A DNA stretch of 43,107 bases, taken from assembly GCF_002993365.1 (NCBI RefSeq), contig NZ_PVNP01000021.1, positions 1 through 43,107 on the forward strand, given 5' to 3'. Numbering within the stretch: the first letter of the stretch is position 1; every line of letters starts with the position of its first letter. The notes beneath the pieces are model-generated. The model did no database searches and had not been told where the DNA came from. It was given only the letters and a program-made list of their open reading frames with translations. A program made the translations under genes and the position numbers. The stretch comes from Marisediminitalea alba (GTDB taxonomy: Bacteria; Pseudomonadota; Gammaproteobacteria; Enterobacterales; Alteromonadaceae). This document shows positions 26,201-35,373 of this stretch, in pieces.

Positions 26201-27044
26201 TGTCAGCAACAAACTACCAGAAGGACTGGTTGAGGTTTATGGCCGAATTCAGCGGGTTGCCATAGCCTTAGACATACCACTACTAATCGTAGGTGCGACG
26301 GCAAGGGATATAATTTTAGTTCATGGTTATAGCGCTGCGATTGAACGCGGCACGCGGGATGTGGATTTCGGCCTGAAAGTGCCGAGTTGGGAACATTACC
26401 AAAAAATGCGAGATACCCTGATCCAATCTGGGTTTACAGCACACCCAATGAAAATACATCAACTCAATACTACTGACAGTGACGGCCACCCCTGGGAAAT
26501 CGACCTTATTCCATTTGGGGGCGTCAGTGACGCCGAGGGCCAGATCACCTGGCCGCCAGAACATGCTTTTCAAATGAGTGTGTTAGGCTTTGATGAAGTA
26601 TACAAACATGCCTGGGACGTGCTCCTTACCAGAGAACCTACGCTTAGCGTGAAAGTAGCCTCTCCGGCTGGCATCCTGTTACTCAAACTCATCGCCTGGA
26701 CAGAACGAGGTCGCGAGTACCAGGGAAAGGACGCTATCGATATTTATTACGTCATAAAACACTACGGTAAAATTCCCGACGTATTTGAAGCCCTTTATGA
26801 GCGCGAGTACATGGATTTACAGAATTATGACGATATGAAAGCCAGTGCAATGATGCTCGCTGATGAGGTCGCTGCTATAGCACTCGACGATACCTTAAAC
26901 TATATCAGGCAGACTCTGCTCAACAATGAACGAGTATTGGAACGCCTCAAGACTGATATCACTAAGTTCACCCGTGCAGGCTTCGAGGAAGCTGAGACGC
27001 TGATTGAAATAATCAAAGAACAATTAAATGAAGAAAAAAACTAA
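26184..27044 (+). CDS. AbiEii-like nucleotidyltransferase (putative toxin)
   Basis: 286 aa. The start at 26184 (MTISLNVSNK) is chosen because AAAGGA lies about 6 nt upstream and it gives the usual short overlap with the preceding gene; a longer frame runs back to 26073. DNA polymerase beta-type nucleotidyltransferase motifs are visible: VGATARD (36-42), TRDVDFG with D59/D61, and WEIDLIPFGG with D107. A later LLLKLIAWTERGREYQGKDAID resembles the Lys-Asp motif of AbiEii (COG4849-like). All metal-binding acids are present, so it should be active. In AbiE systems the toxin transfers nucleotides and slows growth, often as phage defence. Target here unknown. Confidence 0.8.
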   Translation: MTISLNVSNKLPEGLVEVYGRIQRVAIALDIPLLIVGATARDIILVHGYSAAIERGTRDVDFGLKVPSWEHYQKMRDTLIQSGFTAHPMKIHQLNTTDSDGHPWEIDLIPFGGVSDAEGQITWPPEHAFQMSVLGFDEVYKHAWDVLLTREPTLSVKVASPAGILLLKLIAWTERGREYQGKDAIDIYYVIKHYGKIPDVFEALYEREYMDLQNYDDMKASAMMLADEVAAIALDDTLNYIRQTLLNNERVLERLKTDITKFTRAGFEEAETLIEIIKEQLNEEKN

Positions 27045-27501
27045 CGTGGGTTTCTGGTTTTTTCCGTCTATTTCAGTAGACTGAGAAACACAATGGGAAT
27101 ACAACAATTGTCACTTTTTGTTGAAATCACCTTATAAATCAACGCTATTGTATGTTAGTCCTGGCTATCGAGCATTGGAGCCACTGAAATTTTACGATCT
27201 AAGGGACCGATAGACACAACCATTACCTCTGCGATTTATATTGAAAACTAACTTCTGACATAACCATCAAGCAGATCCATGGCGATGGGGCCGCATAGTT
27301 TACTTGCCCCGGCGCAGGAAAACAAAGGGCTGATGGGGTTCAGTAATAGTAAAACCGCTTTTACATTGGCGTGGAGTAAGGTGTACTGCAGGAACGCTGA
27401 AGGGTAATAGAGAGCGCAGCCAGATTGAACTGATACCAAAAGCTCTGAAATAGAGGGGCTTTGCCTTCCCCTCATTGCTTCCTTAGCATTGCGCAACAGA
27501 A
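27045..27501. other. Intergenic between TA pair and halogenase operon
   Basis: It contains a nested stem after the toxin gene (GTTTCT 27050-27055 / AGAAAC 27084-27089, with GTCTA/TAGAC inside at 27066-27081) without a T-run. A 91-codon minus-strand frame at 27248-27523 begins with TTG inside the halogenase gene, has no ribosome binding site and resembles nothing I know. I see no supported gene. Confidence 0.5.
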
Positions 27502-29055
27502 TTATGCGGCCGAGGCCTGGCAATAACGGCGGATAAACTCCTCGTGAGTAGGCATAGACCCGGCCGTTTTCGCTACAGACATGCGCAGCATTTGCATGTT
27601 TTTAAGTAACGCCTGTGCAGGCACCCGATCCACCAGCACATCGTAGTTTTGCGGGTATATCCCCTGCCCCAGCATCACGGCCAGCCAGCTATGCGGCGTA
27701 AACAGATCTTCGGGGGACGGGATCACCCGGCCACTGCTGCGGAATATTTCAAGCTTGGCCGCCAGCGAGTCCGGAATAGCCATATGCTTTACGTAGCGCC
27801 AGAATTCAGTATCCTCGCGCTCGGTAGCATTATAGTGAAGTACGATAAAGTCGCGCAGGCGCTCATAGTCGGCGGTCATTAACGCATTGTACTGCGCTAT
27901 CTCTGAACGGTTACAGCCGCGCCCCGGCCACAAATTCACTAATCGCTGGATCCCCATTTGAGTAAGGTGAATACTGGTGGATTCCAACGGTTCGATAAAT
28001 CCGCCGGCCAGGCCGATAGCCACGCAATTCTTGTCCCAGAATGCTTTGCGATGCCCGGTACGAAACTTAAGTGGAAGCGGTTGAGTAACCGGTTCTCCCT
28101 CAACACCGGCAAGTAACTTTTGCAGTGCCTCGTCGTGCTCCATAAAGTCACTGCTATACACATGGCCATTCCCTAACCGGGTTTGCAGTGGTATGCGCCA
28201 GCGCCAACCCGCATCGTCGGCAGTGGAACGGGTAAACGGGTCAGGCGCACCGGCTAATTTGGTTTGCACAGCAATAGCCCGGTCGCAGGGTAAATAGTGA
28301 TGCCAGTCGACAAATTCGCTTTGCATCGCACCATCAATCAACAGTGCCTTGAAGCCGCTGCAATCAACAAACAGGTCACCTTGCAGCACCTGCCCGCTGT
28401 TTAGCGTTACTGATTGTAGCAGGCCCGTATTGTGATCCCGTTCAACACTGTTAACAATGCCTTCAATGCGTTCTACATGGCGTTGCTCGGCATAGCGCCG
28501 GAGCATCTGACCATAGCGGGCAGAATCAAAATGATAGGCGTAACGCATGGTCGATAAGATGGTATCAGCGCCCCCCTGAGGCGGCGCATAACGCCCTTGC
28601 TTAGCCGCTACGCTACACAAATTATAGTCGCTGATAATGCCAGGGGCATCGGCAGGGATTTCGCCTTTTTCAGCCATTGCATTTAAGCGCAGCCACAGTT
28701 GGTGAAAGGAGAACTCCGGCGTATCGCGGCCGTAAAAGCCAAAGGGATGAAAATAGCTCTCGCCTTTTTGATACCAGTCGACAAAGTCGATGCCCAGTTT
28801 GTAAGTACCCTGGCACTCGCGGAGTAAATCGTGCTCTTTAATGCCGAGAAAATCATTAAACTCCATCAACGTTGGAATGGTGGCTTCACCCACGCCTATC
28901 ACGCCGATATCCTCAGATTCCACCAGGGTAATGCGGGTTTCCGGCGGCGCAATGCGAGCAATGGCGGCTGCACACATCCAGCCTGAGGAGCCTCCTCCCA
29001 CTATCACCACGCGTTTTACTTCAGGTGTATTAACGGGGTTAGCTGAGTGGCTCAT
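27502..29055 (-). CDS. Flavin-dependent (tryptophan-type) halogenase, WxWxIP form
   Basis: 517 aa. The FADH2-binding GGGSSG lies at residues 20-25. The conserved Lys that forms the halogenating lysine-chloramine or relays HOCl is in GTYKLGIDFVDW, the halogenase signature WRWRIP at about 280, and the Glu of GFIEPLES. All expected catalytic residues are there, so chlorination or bromination of an indole-like substrate is predicted, with reduced flavin supplied by another protein. Its ATG overlaps the stop codon of the upstream halogenase (ATGA). It is last in the receptor-halogenase-halogenase operon. The natural substrate cannot be read from the sequence. Confidence 0.9.
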   Translation of the reverse strand: MSHSANPVNTPEVKRVVIVGGGSSGWMCAAAIARIAPPETRITLVESEDIGVIGVGEATIPTLMEFNDFLGIKEHDLLRECQGTYKLGIDFVDWYQKGESYFHPFGFYGRDTPEFSFHQLWLRLNAMAEKGEIPADAPGIISDYNLCSVAAKQGRYAPPQGGADTILSTMRYAYHFDSARYGQMLRRYAEQRHVERIEGIVNSVERDHNTGLLQSVTLNSGQVLQGDLFVDCSGFKALLIDGAMQSEFVDWHHYLPCDRAIAVQTKLAGAPDPFTRSTADDAGWRWRIPLQTRLGNGHVYSSDFMEHDEALQKLLAGVEGEPVTQPLPLKFRTGHRKAFWDKNCVAIGLAGGFIEPLESTSIHLTQMGIQRLVNLWPGRGCNRSEIAQYNALMTADYERLRDFIVLHYNATEREDTEFWRYVKHMAIPDSLAAKLEIFRSSGRVIPSPEDLFTPHSWLAVMLGQGIYPQNYDVLVDRVPAQALLKNMQMLRMSVAKTAGSMPTHEEFIRRYCQASAA

Positions 29056-30611
29056 CGACGGGCCCTCCGCGGCTGTGGTTTAAAGCCATTCTGGCATACC
29101 TCACTCACCAAATCGCGATGGGTAGGCACTGCCCGTTTGGCATTCTCACTTTGCTGGCGAATGCTGGCAAACTCGTTACGTGCATCATCAAAGAAACGCA
29201 ACGCGCCTTCACGGGCCGAAATATCGGTTTTAAAGCCCATGCCATAAAGAATATATTGCCAGCTGTTTTCATCAAAAATATCGTGGCTGGCGTCAATGTC
29301 TAAAAACGAAGGCGGCCGGTGACGCCACTGTTCCAGCTTCCCCTTAAGGTACTCAGAAGCTGTGGCCGGATCCTGGTTGTCACGCCAGAATGCCGTATCG
29401 TCGCGGTCAGTAAGATAGTAGTGGAGCTTAATGAAGTCTTTTACGTGTTCGAAGCGTTTACTCATGGCGTTGTTAAACTGGGTAGCAGAACGCTCATAAT
29501 CACCGGACCACGGAAACAGATTACACAGCATCAATGCGGCCACTTCCGCAAAGCTTATCCCCGTAGCTTCGAGCGGCTCAATAAAGCCCACCGACAAGCC
29601 TATCCCTACACAGTTTTTATGCCACTGGGTTTTACGATAACCCGGCTCAAATTTCAGTAAGCGGTGTTGCAGGTTATCGGCCGCTGGCCCGATATGCGCT
29701 TTGAGGGTAGCCACTGCGGTTTCTTCATCGCAGTACTTTGAGGAATACACATATCCCAGTCCACGCCGTTCATGCAAACCAATATCCCAAATCCAGCCGT
29801 AATCTTTGGCTGTAGTATAAGTACAGGATGGAATGGGGCCGCCGGCTTGTTCATAAGGCACCTGCAAAGCTACCGCCCGGTCGCAGAACAACTCATTTTT
29901 ATAGGAAGTAAATTCCGACCCCAGGGTTTCACCAATGAGTCTGGCTCTGAAGCCGGTGCAGTCAATAAACAGATCGGCAGTGAGTTCGCCATGCTCTCTG
30001 GCGGTAACCGATGCAATGGCACCGCCTTCATCGAGCTTCACATCGTCAATGGTATCGATTAGTCGTTTAACCCCCATCTCCATCGCCCGACGGCGTACTA
30101 ACGCTGCCAGCTTGGTCGCATCAAAATGGTAAGCGTAATTAAGGGGCGCCTCATAATTGGGATGCGATATTAACTTGGGTGCCAGCTTAGCCTCCACCGC
30201 CCGTTCCTGTACTGTGCAGCATTCAGACCAGGGCACATCCCCGGCGACACCTAACAACCAGTAGGGCAACAAATCCATATCAGTATGCTGAGATGCTACC
30301 TGAAAAGGGTGAAAGTAGCTGTCATTCGGGTCGTCAGCGGGATTTTTCTTCCAGTTATTAAAACGGATGCCCTGTTTGAAGGTAGCATCCGCGTGTTTAA
30401 TCAGATCACTTTCATCCAGGCCTATACGGCCCATGGTTTTACGGATGATAGGAAAGGTACCCTCGCCTACGCCGAGGATACCGATTTCTTCAGATTCGAC
30501 CAGAGTGATTGATACGCCGCCGGGGGTGTCTGCTGCCAGCATCCGCGCCATGTAAGCCGCGGTTATCCAGCCTGCGGTACCGCCGCCAACGATCAATACA
30601 CTCTTTCTCAT
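29052..30611 (-). CDS. Flavin-dependent (tryptophan-type) halogenase, variant signature
   Basis: 519 aa. GGGTAG (residues 9-14) is the FAD motif; the conserved Lys is in DATFKQGIRFNNW, and the Glu in GFIEPLEATG. The signature position reads WIWDIG instead of WxWxIP, so the usual Ile-Pro is lost. It is clearly a paralogue of the next gene but distant from it. AAAGG lies about 10 nt before the ATG; the gene starts 52 bp after the TonB-dependent receptor stop. Halogenases of this group near such receptors are known in Xanthomonas- and Caulobacter-type carbohydrate loci. Substrate unknown; it may be non-tryptophan. Confidence 0.88.
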   Translation of the reverse strand: MRKSVLIVGGGTAGWITAAYMARMLAADTPGGVSITLVESEEIGILGVGEGTFPIIRKTMGRIGLDESDLIKHADATFKQGIRFNNWKKNPADDPNDSYFHPFQVASQHTDMDLLPYWLLGVAGDVPWSECCTVQERAVEAKLAPKLISHPNYEAPLNYAYHFDATKLAALVRRRAMEMGVKRLIDTIDDVKLDEGGAIASVTAREHGELTADLFIDCTGFRARLIGETLGSEFTSYKNELFCDRAVALQVPYEQAGGPIPSCTYTTAKDYGWIWDIGLHERRGLGYVYSSKYCDEETAVATLKAHIGPAADNLQHRLLKFEPGYRKTQWHKNCVGIGLSVGFIEPLEATGISFAEVAALMLCNLFPWSGDYERSATQFNNAMSKRFEHVKDFIKLHYYLTDRDDTAFWRDNQDPATASEYLKGKLEQWRHRPPSFLDIDASHDIFDENSWQYILYGMGFKTDISAREGALRFFDDARNEFASIRQQSENAKRAVPTHRDLVSEVCQNGFKPQPRRARR

Positions 30612-30663
30612 CTTACATTTACCTTTTATTTACAACTTAGTTTGAACCATCTCAACACCCTGC

Positions 30664-33600
30664 TTAGAAGTCAAATCCAACGTGCAGGCTGATACGACGG
30701 TCGGTCACAAACACGGCCCGGTCGACAAACACGCCGTCGAGGATTTCCATCTCGGTACGCTGGTCTTCGTCGGTCAGGTTCTGTACGTTCAGCTTAACGT
30801 TGATAGCGTCAGTCACCCGATACGAAACACTGGCATCCAGACGCCCAATAGCCGCTGCGTAAACCGGCAGACCGATTTGAATATCGTCACCGCTGAACGG
30901 GTCGGTATACACCCGCGTAGTACCTGAGTCGTTGGTGGTAGTCAGGTAACGATCACGCCAGTTATAGGCCAGACGCGCACTCAGATCGCCTTTATCGTAA
31001 AGTAAGGTGGCTGAGTAAGACCATTCAGACAAACCAATCACCGGTACACTCAGCTCATCGCCATTAATATCCAGCGCGAAAGCATCCGGCGAATCATTGC
31101 CAATATAGGTAACGTTGGCATCCACACCAAAGCCGCTTAACCAACCCGGCAGGTCATCGAAGTAGGTTCTGCCTCCCAACTCGAAACCGCTGATAATGGT
31201 ATCTTCCTCAGCGTTAAAGTTGGTACGGCTCTGTACCGGCCCATCCAGGAAGCTACTTCCACTGCCGTCGGTAAACGCCGATTGCGGATAGCTGTCTTCA
31301 TTAAAATACTCCGCCCCCGGGCCAGAGAAGTTGTTGAACGTGATGTAATTTTCAATGGTTTTATGGAACAGCGATAGATGCACCGAAGAGCCTTTACGCG
31401 GGTACCACTCCACCGATATATCATGGTTATATGCAATTTCCGGTTCAAGGAACGGGTTACCAGAGGTGTTGGTGTAGCCCGAGAAGATGGCCGGAATCGA
31501 TACATCATCATCCGGATACAACGCATCCAGCTCCTGGTTAATTACATTCTCAGTGGTTTGTACTGAGGCAATACCCTGAGCCCGGATGTCCGGATAACGC
31601 GGTGGCGTTAGGGTTTTGGTAAACGCATAGCGAACAATCCAGTTTTCAACCGGTTCAAACTTAATGTTGAAGGATGGCAGGAAGTAGTCTTTCGTCAATT
31701 CACCCACTCGTTCGTTTTCAAACCCGACACTCTCGCGGGTAAACGGTGGTTGCACCCCTTCGTTGGCCTCCTGCCAGGCAAGAATATTAGACAATCCGCC
31801 CATGGCTTCTACCGACGCCTGAGCATCAGCAACACTGGCGTAGTAGCGCGCACCGCCATTGAAAGCAAAGTTACCCATACTCTCAATATCATAATTCACC
31901 CAACGCACACCAAAGTTACCGGTAAAGTTAGACCAGAACGAATCACCGTAATTCTCGAACCCTACCATGGCATATAACGACTGGGTTTTATGTTTGGTAT
32001 CGTAGAAAGACGGACGCTGATCAAAGTTACGGTTTGGCGGGTTGCCGTAGATATAATTACTCGCTTCCGGATCACTACACTGGTAATACAGGTCTGGTCC
32101 ACAAGCGGTATAAGTGTTATAAACACGCGCAAACTGGTCGGCAGAGTTGATTTGGTCGGTACCTACCCATACAGCGCCTGGCGCCTGTACATCACCTTTA
32201 AAGAAGTCGGAAAATTCTTCTAAATAGAAATCGCCTTCCGGTGCCGTATCAACAAATGCTCTGGGTACACCGTTCCAGTTACGACCTGTGGCCGACCACC
32301 AGGTACCTACAAAGCTATCTGATTCTTCACGGTCGGCTACCCGGCCGCCCACTGCGACTTTACGGAAGAAGTCATGCTCAAGATAGAAACTGGCATCCAG
32401 TTGGAACGCGTGCGCATCGCCTTCATTTTCCATATCCAGCCAGTTAATCCGCGACATACCGGTATTCGCCGGATCGGTAGACAGCGGATTACCAAAGGTT
32501 ACCGCCGGACGACTGCCGGTTAAGTCCATATTGGTTTCAATAATATTCTCAAGCACCGCACCACCCAGGCTGTACTTGCCCGAACGAGATTCCGCTTTAA
32601 CGTACTGATAGCTACCGCTTAAATCCCAGTAATCCGACTCGTATTCAAAGCCAAAGCTGTGATCAGCTGTTTTACTGAAGCCCGGCGTAAAGCTAGAGTT
32701 CATTGCCACTGGCAAGCCAGAAGTAAGGTTAGTGCTGGAAATTGCACCGCTAACGAATACGTCACCATCAAACTGCGCACCATCAAGCACGCCTACCGGC
32801 GCACCCGGCTCAATAGTCATGATCTGACTGTCACGGTTACTTTCACGTTCTGATATAAAGGTAGTATGGAAGAATTCCAGGTTTTCTCTTGGCTTCCACT
32901 GCAGGGCTGCGTAATAGCCGGTCCGTTCACGCTCAAACTGGTCCTGGGTAAAACGCACTCCGGCAGGGGCATATACGCGCTGGCCGTTGTAGTTGGTCGC
33001 GTGGTACGGCGGAATAATAATATTACTGTCGTGCGAGGCGATTTTTGAGTAACCCATATTGAGTAACACACCAAATTCGCCGTAGTCAGTTTCCCAGCGA
33101 TCTGAGATAAGACCAGAATAAGCTGGGGTTAGCTCTTCAGAAAAGTCACCGTAATCGGCCGTTACTGAGCCATTCGCTTTAAAGCCTTCAAAGTCAAAAG
33201 GCATACGGGTTTGCAGGTTTACTGTACCGGCCACACCACCTTCAATCAGATCGGCGCGGCTGGCTTTATATACGGTTACCGCTTTTAGCAGCTCCGGGCC
33301 TACATCTGCCCAGCTCAGCCCTGAACCACCGTTAGCGGAAAATACTTCGCGCCCGTTGATCAGTGTTTTGGACTTATTTAAGCCGCGTACCTGAATACCT
33401 GAACCTTCGAAGGCGAAACCATCTGGTGAGCCTTCGCTGCCCGCTCTAACCCGGTTCATGGTAACACCCGGTGAACGTTCCAGAATTTCTAACAATGAGG
33501 TACTGGGGACTTTGCCAGCTTCATCAAGGACAATAGAATCACCAATGGTATCGGCATTCTTCTTTAAGTCGATGGCGCTTTCCAGCGACTGACGTTGACC

Positions 33601-33801
33601 CGTTACCGAGATCACCTCTACAGCGCTCTCGTCCTCGCTTTCTTTGCTTTCATCAACTGCCTCTTGCGCCATTACCGCTGTGGTACAAGACATAATAGCA
33701 GCGGCAAGCACCGACCTTTTAAACCGCGGGAATGACTCCCCTGGCATCAAGCCGTTTTGCTCACTTTGTGAATTTAAATTTCTGCTTTTTGATTTAGGCA
33801 T
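30664..33801 (-). CDS. TonB-dependent outer-membrane receptor
   Basis: 1045 aa. An extended N-terminus leads to a signal peptide (about 28-45, ending TTAVMAQ), then a TonB-box-like EVISVTGQR. A plug domain follows (about 75-200) with IQVRGLNKSKTLINGR and EGGVAGTVNLQTRMP, and a long 22-strand barrel ending in Phe. It resembles the TIGR01782 (TonB-Xanth-Caul) group, which often imports oligosaccharides. GGAGGG precedes the ATG. It heads an operon with two halogenases and lies next to uronate, GH43 and sugar-transport genes, so a plant or algal glycan fragment is the likely ligand (inference). Confidence 0.93.
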   Translation of the reverse strand: MPKSKSRNLNSQSEQNGLMPGESFPRFKRSVLAAAIMSCTTAVMAQEAVDESKESEDESAVEVISVTGQRQSLESAIDLKKNADTIGDSIVLDEAGKVPSTSLLEILERSPGVTMNRVRAGSEGSPDGFAFEGSGIQVRGLNKSKTLINGREVFSANGGSGLSWADVGPELLKAVTVYKASRADLIEGGVAGTVNLQTRMPFDFEGFKANGSVTADYGDFSEELTPAYSGLISDRWETDYGEFGVLLNMGYSKIASHDSNIIIPPYHATNYNGQRVYAPAGVRFTQDQFERERTGYYAALQWKPRENLEFFHTTFISERESNRDSQIMTIEPGAPVGVLDGAQFDGDVFVSGAISSTNLTSGLPVAMNSSFTPGFSKTADHSFGFEYESDYWDLSGSYQYVKAESRSGKYSLGGAVLENIIETNMDLTGSRPAVTFGNPLSTDPANTGMSRINWLDMENEGDAHAFQLDASFYLEHDFFRKVAVGGRVADREESDSFVGTWWSATGRNWNGVPRAFVDTAPEGDFYLEEFSDFFKGDVQAPGAVWVGTDQINSADQFARVYNTYTACGPDLYYQCSDPEASNYIYGNPPNRNFDQRPSFYDTKHKTQSLYAMVGFENYGDSFWSNFTGNFGVRWVNYDIESMGNFAFNGGARYYASVADAQASVEAMGGLSNILAWQEANEGVQPPFTRESVGFENERVGELTKDYFLPSFNIKFEPVENWIVRYAFTKTLTPPRYPDIRAQGIASVQTTENVINQELDALYPDDDVSIPAIFSGYTNTSGNPFLEPEIAYNHDISVEWYPRKGSSVHLSLFHKTIENYITFNNFSGPGAEYFNEDSYPQSAFTDGSGSSFLDGPVQSRTNFNAEEDTIISGFELGGRTYFDDLPGWLSGFGVDANVTYIGNDSPDAFALDINGDELSVPVIGLSEWSYSATLLYDKGDLSARLAYNWRDRYLTTTNDSGTTRVYTDPFSGDDIQIGLPVYAAAIGRLDASVSYRVTDAINVKLNVQNLTDEDQRTEMEILDGVFVDRAVFVTDRRISLHVGFDF

Positions 33802-34140
33802 GTGTAGCAGCCCTCCGGTTTCAGTGATTCTCAGCCTTTATTGAGGCAACTGTGAATTTACAATCGAGTTCGCAATCGAGTGTCAGAGTTTCCTTTGTAC
33901 AACTCATTCCGGAGGGTATTATTAACTTATTATATTAACATTTAATTTACGTTTATTGGTAAGTTTATTGCTTTTGCTTAAATAACATTAATAAAAAATT
34001 ACCATGTAAAATAATCACATAAACAAAAGCATGCCTCAGGGTGACAATCGCCCCGATAACCTTTCACCTCAATTCAAAATTAACCTTTTTTTTAACCTAC
34101 AAATGGGTTGTCCTGAGTCGGTTTTAATAAGAAAAAACGA
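33802..34140 (-). promoter_or_regulatory. AT-rich upstream region of the receptor operon
   Basis: 339 bp without a gene, very AT-rich from 33915 to 34020. It must hold the receptor promoter. ATGTAAAATAATCACAT (34004-34020) resembles a CRP site, but the half-sites are one base too close. I find no certain promoter or terminator for the gene ending at 34141. Confidence 0.4.
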
Positions 34141-35349
34141 TCACCAATGCCACAGCGTGCCGTCTTCGAGTCGGTTAACTGGTAGCGCCGCTCGCTGGTA
34201 AGGATATTTTGCTGCCAGCTTTTCATCGATATCCACACCATGGCCGGGCGCTTCACCCGGCGTGAAGAAACCACGGTCAAACTGGTAGTCAAAAGTGAAC
34301 ACCGATTCCATCAGTTCGCTGTGCGGCATATGCTCCTGAATACCAAAGTTAGGCACCCAGTAATCAAAGTGAAGTGCGGCCCCCATGCATACCGGAGACA
34401 GATCGGTCGCACCATGAAAACCAGTACGAATATGGTAGAGGGCCGCTAAATCGGCTATCCGGCGCATTTGCGTAATGCCGCCGGCGTGAACCAGCGTAGA
34501 GCGAATATAGTCAATCGACTGATTAAGGATAAGCTCCTTACAGTCATGAATAGAGTTAAACACTTCTCCCACAGCCAGTGGGGTGGTGGTGTGCTGGCGG
34601 ATAAGCTCAAAGCCCTGCTGGTTTTCAGCGGGCACGACATCTTCCATCCAGAACAGATGATAAGGCTCCAACTCCTTACCCAGCCGCGCTGCCTCAATGG
34701 GTGTTAAGCGGTGATGCACATCATGTAGCAGGTGAATTTCTTCGCCATACTGGCGACGCACTTCACTGAACAGGTGTGGCACAAAATTGAGATACTTTTC
34801 GGTAGACCACACCGCCTCGGATGGCAGCGCCGCATCCGCCGGCTCATACTTTTTGCCGTCTTTAGCAACGCCGTAAGTGCTGTCCATACCAGGTATACCC
34901 GACTGCACGCGCACCGCCTGATATCCCTGATCGATAGCTTCACCCACCGCTTCTAGCGTTGAGGCCAGATCATTGCCGTTGGCATGGGTATATGTCATGA
35001 TGCGATCACGGCTACGGCCACCGAGTAACTGGTATAACGGCAGGCCAGCCACTTTGCCTTTAATATCCCACAGAGCCATATCAACAGCGGCCAGGGCTGT
35101 CATACCCACTGGCCCACGACGCCAGTAAGCACCGCGATAAATATACTGCCAGATATCTTCAATCCGGGCCGGATCCTTACCGATTAATGCCGGGATAAGG
35201 TAATCCTCAAGATAACTGACTACCGTTTTCTCACGGCCGTTGAGTGTTGCATCACCAATACCGTATACCCCTTCGTCGGTGACTATTTTGAGGGTAACGA
35301 AGTTGCGACCAGGCGAACAAACAATCACATACGCATCAGTAATTTTCAT
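34141..35349 (-). CDS. manD: Mannonate dehydratase, ManD/RspA type
   Basis: 402 aa, enolase superfamily. It would dehydrate D-mannonate to 2-keto-3-deoxygluconate in glucuronate breakdown. Motifs are [14 protein letters not shown] with the catalytic Arg and Tyr, HDVHHRLTP with the metal Asp and catalytic His, WMEDV and GEVFNS with the metal Glu residues, and [20 protein letters not shown]. The C-terminus LEDGTLWHW fits the family end. Some ManD homologues act on gluconate or are weak, so the substrate is likely rather than sure. It begins 24 bp after dctM, so the TRAP system probably imports its substrate or a precursor. No uxaC, uxuB or kdgK/kdgA is in the window. Confidence 0.92.
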   Translation of the reverse strand: MKITDAYVIVCSPGRNFVTLKIVTDEGVYGIGDATLNGREKTVVSYLEDYLIPALIGKDPARIEDIWQYIYRGAYWRRGPVGMTALAAVDMALWDIKGKVAGLPLYQLLGGRSRDRIMTYTHANGNDLASTLEAVGEAIDQGYQAVRVQSGIPGMDSTYGVAKDGKKYEPADAALPSEAVWSTEKYLNFVPHLFSEVRRQYGEEIHLLHDVHHRLTPIEAARLGKELEPYHLFWMEDVVPAENQQGFELIRQHTTTPLAVGEVFNSIHDCKELILNQSIDYIRSTLVHAGGITQMRRIADLAALYHIRTGFHGATDLSPVCMGAALHFDYWVPNFGIQEHMPHSELMESVFTFDYQFDRGFFTPGEAPGHGVDIDEKLAAKYPYQRAALPVNRLEDGTLWHW

Positions 35350-35373
35350 AATAAAGTCTCATCTTCAAATTGG

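Noticed and set aside
27248..27523. 91-codon minus-strand frame after the halogenase genes
   Set aside because: It starts with TTG inside the halogenase coding end, has no ribosome binding site and gives a protein unlike anything known; likely chance.
34004..34020. CRP-like site ATGTAAAATAATCACAT
   Set aside because: The half-sites are separated by 5 instead of 6 bases and one half is imperfect, so it is not a supported CRP site.
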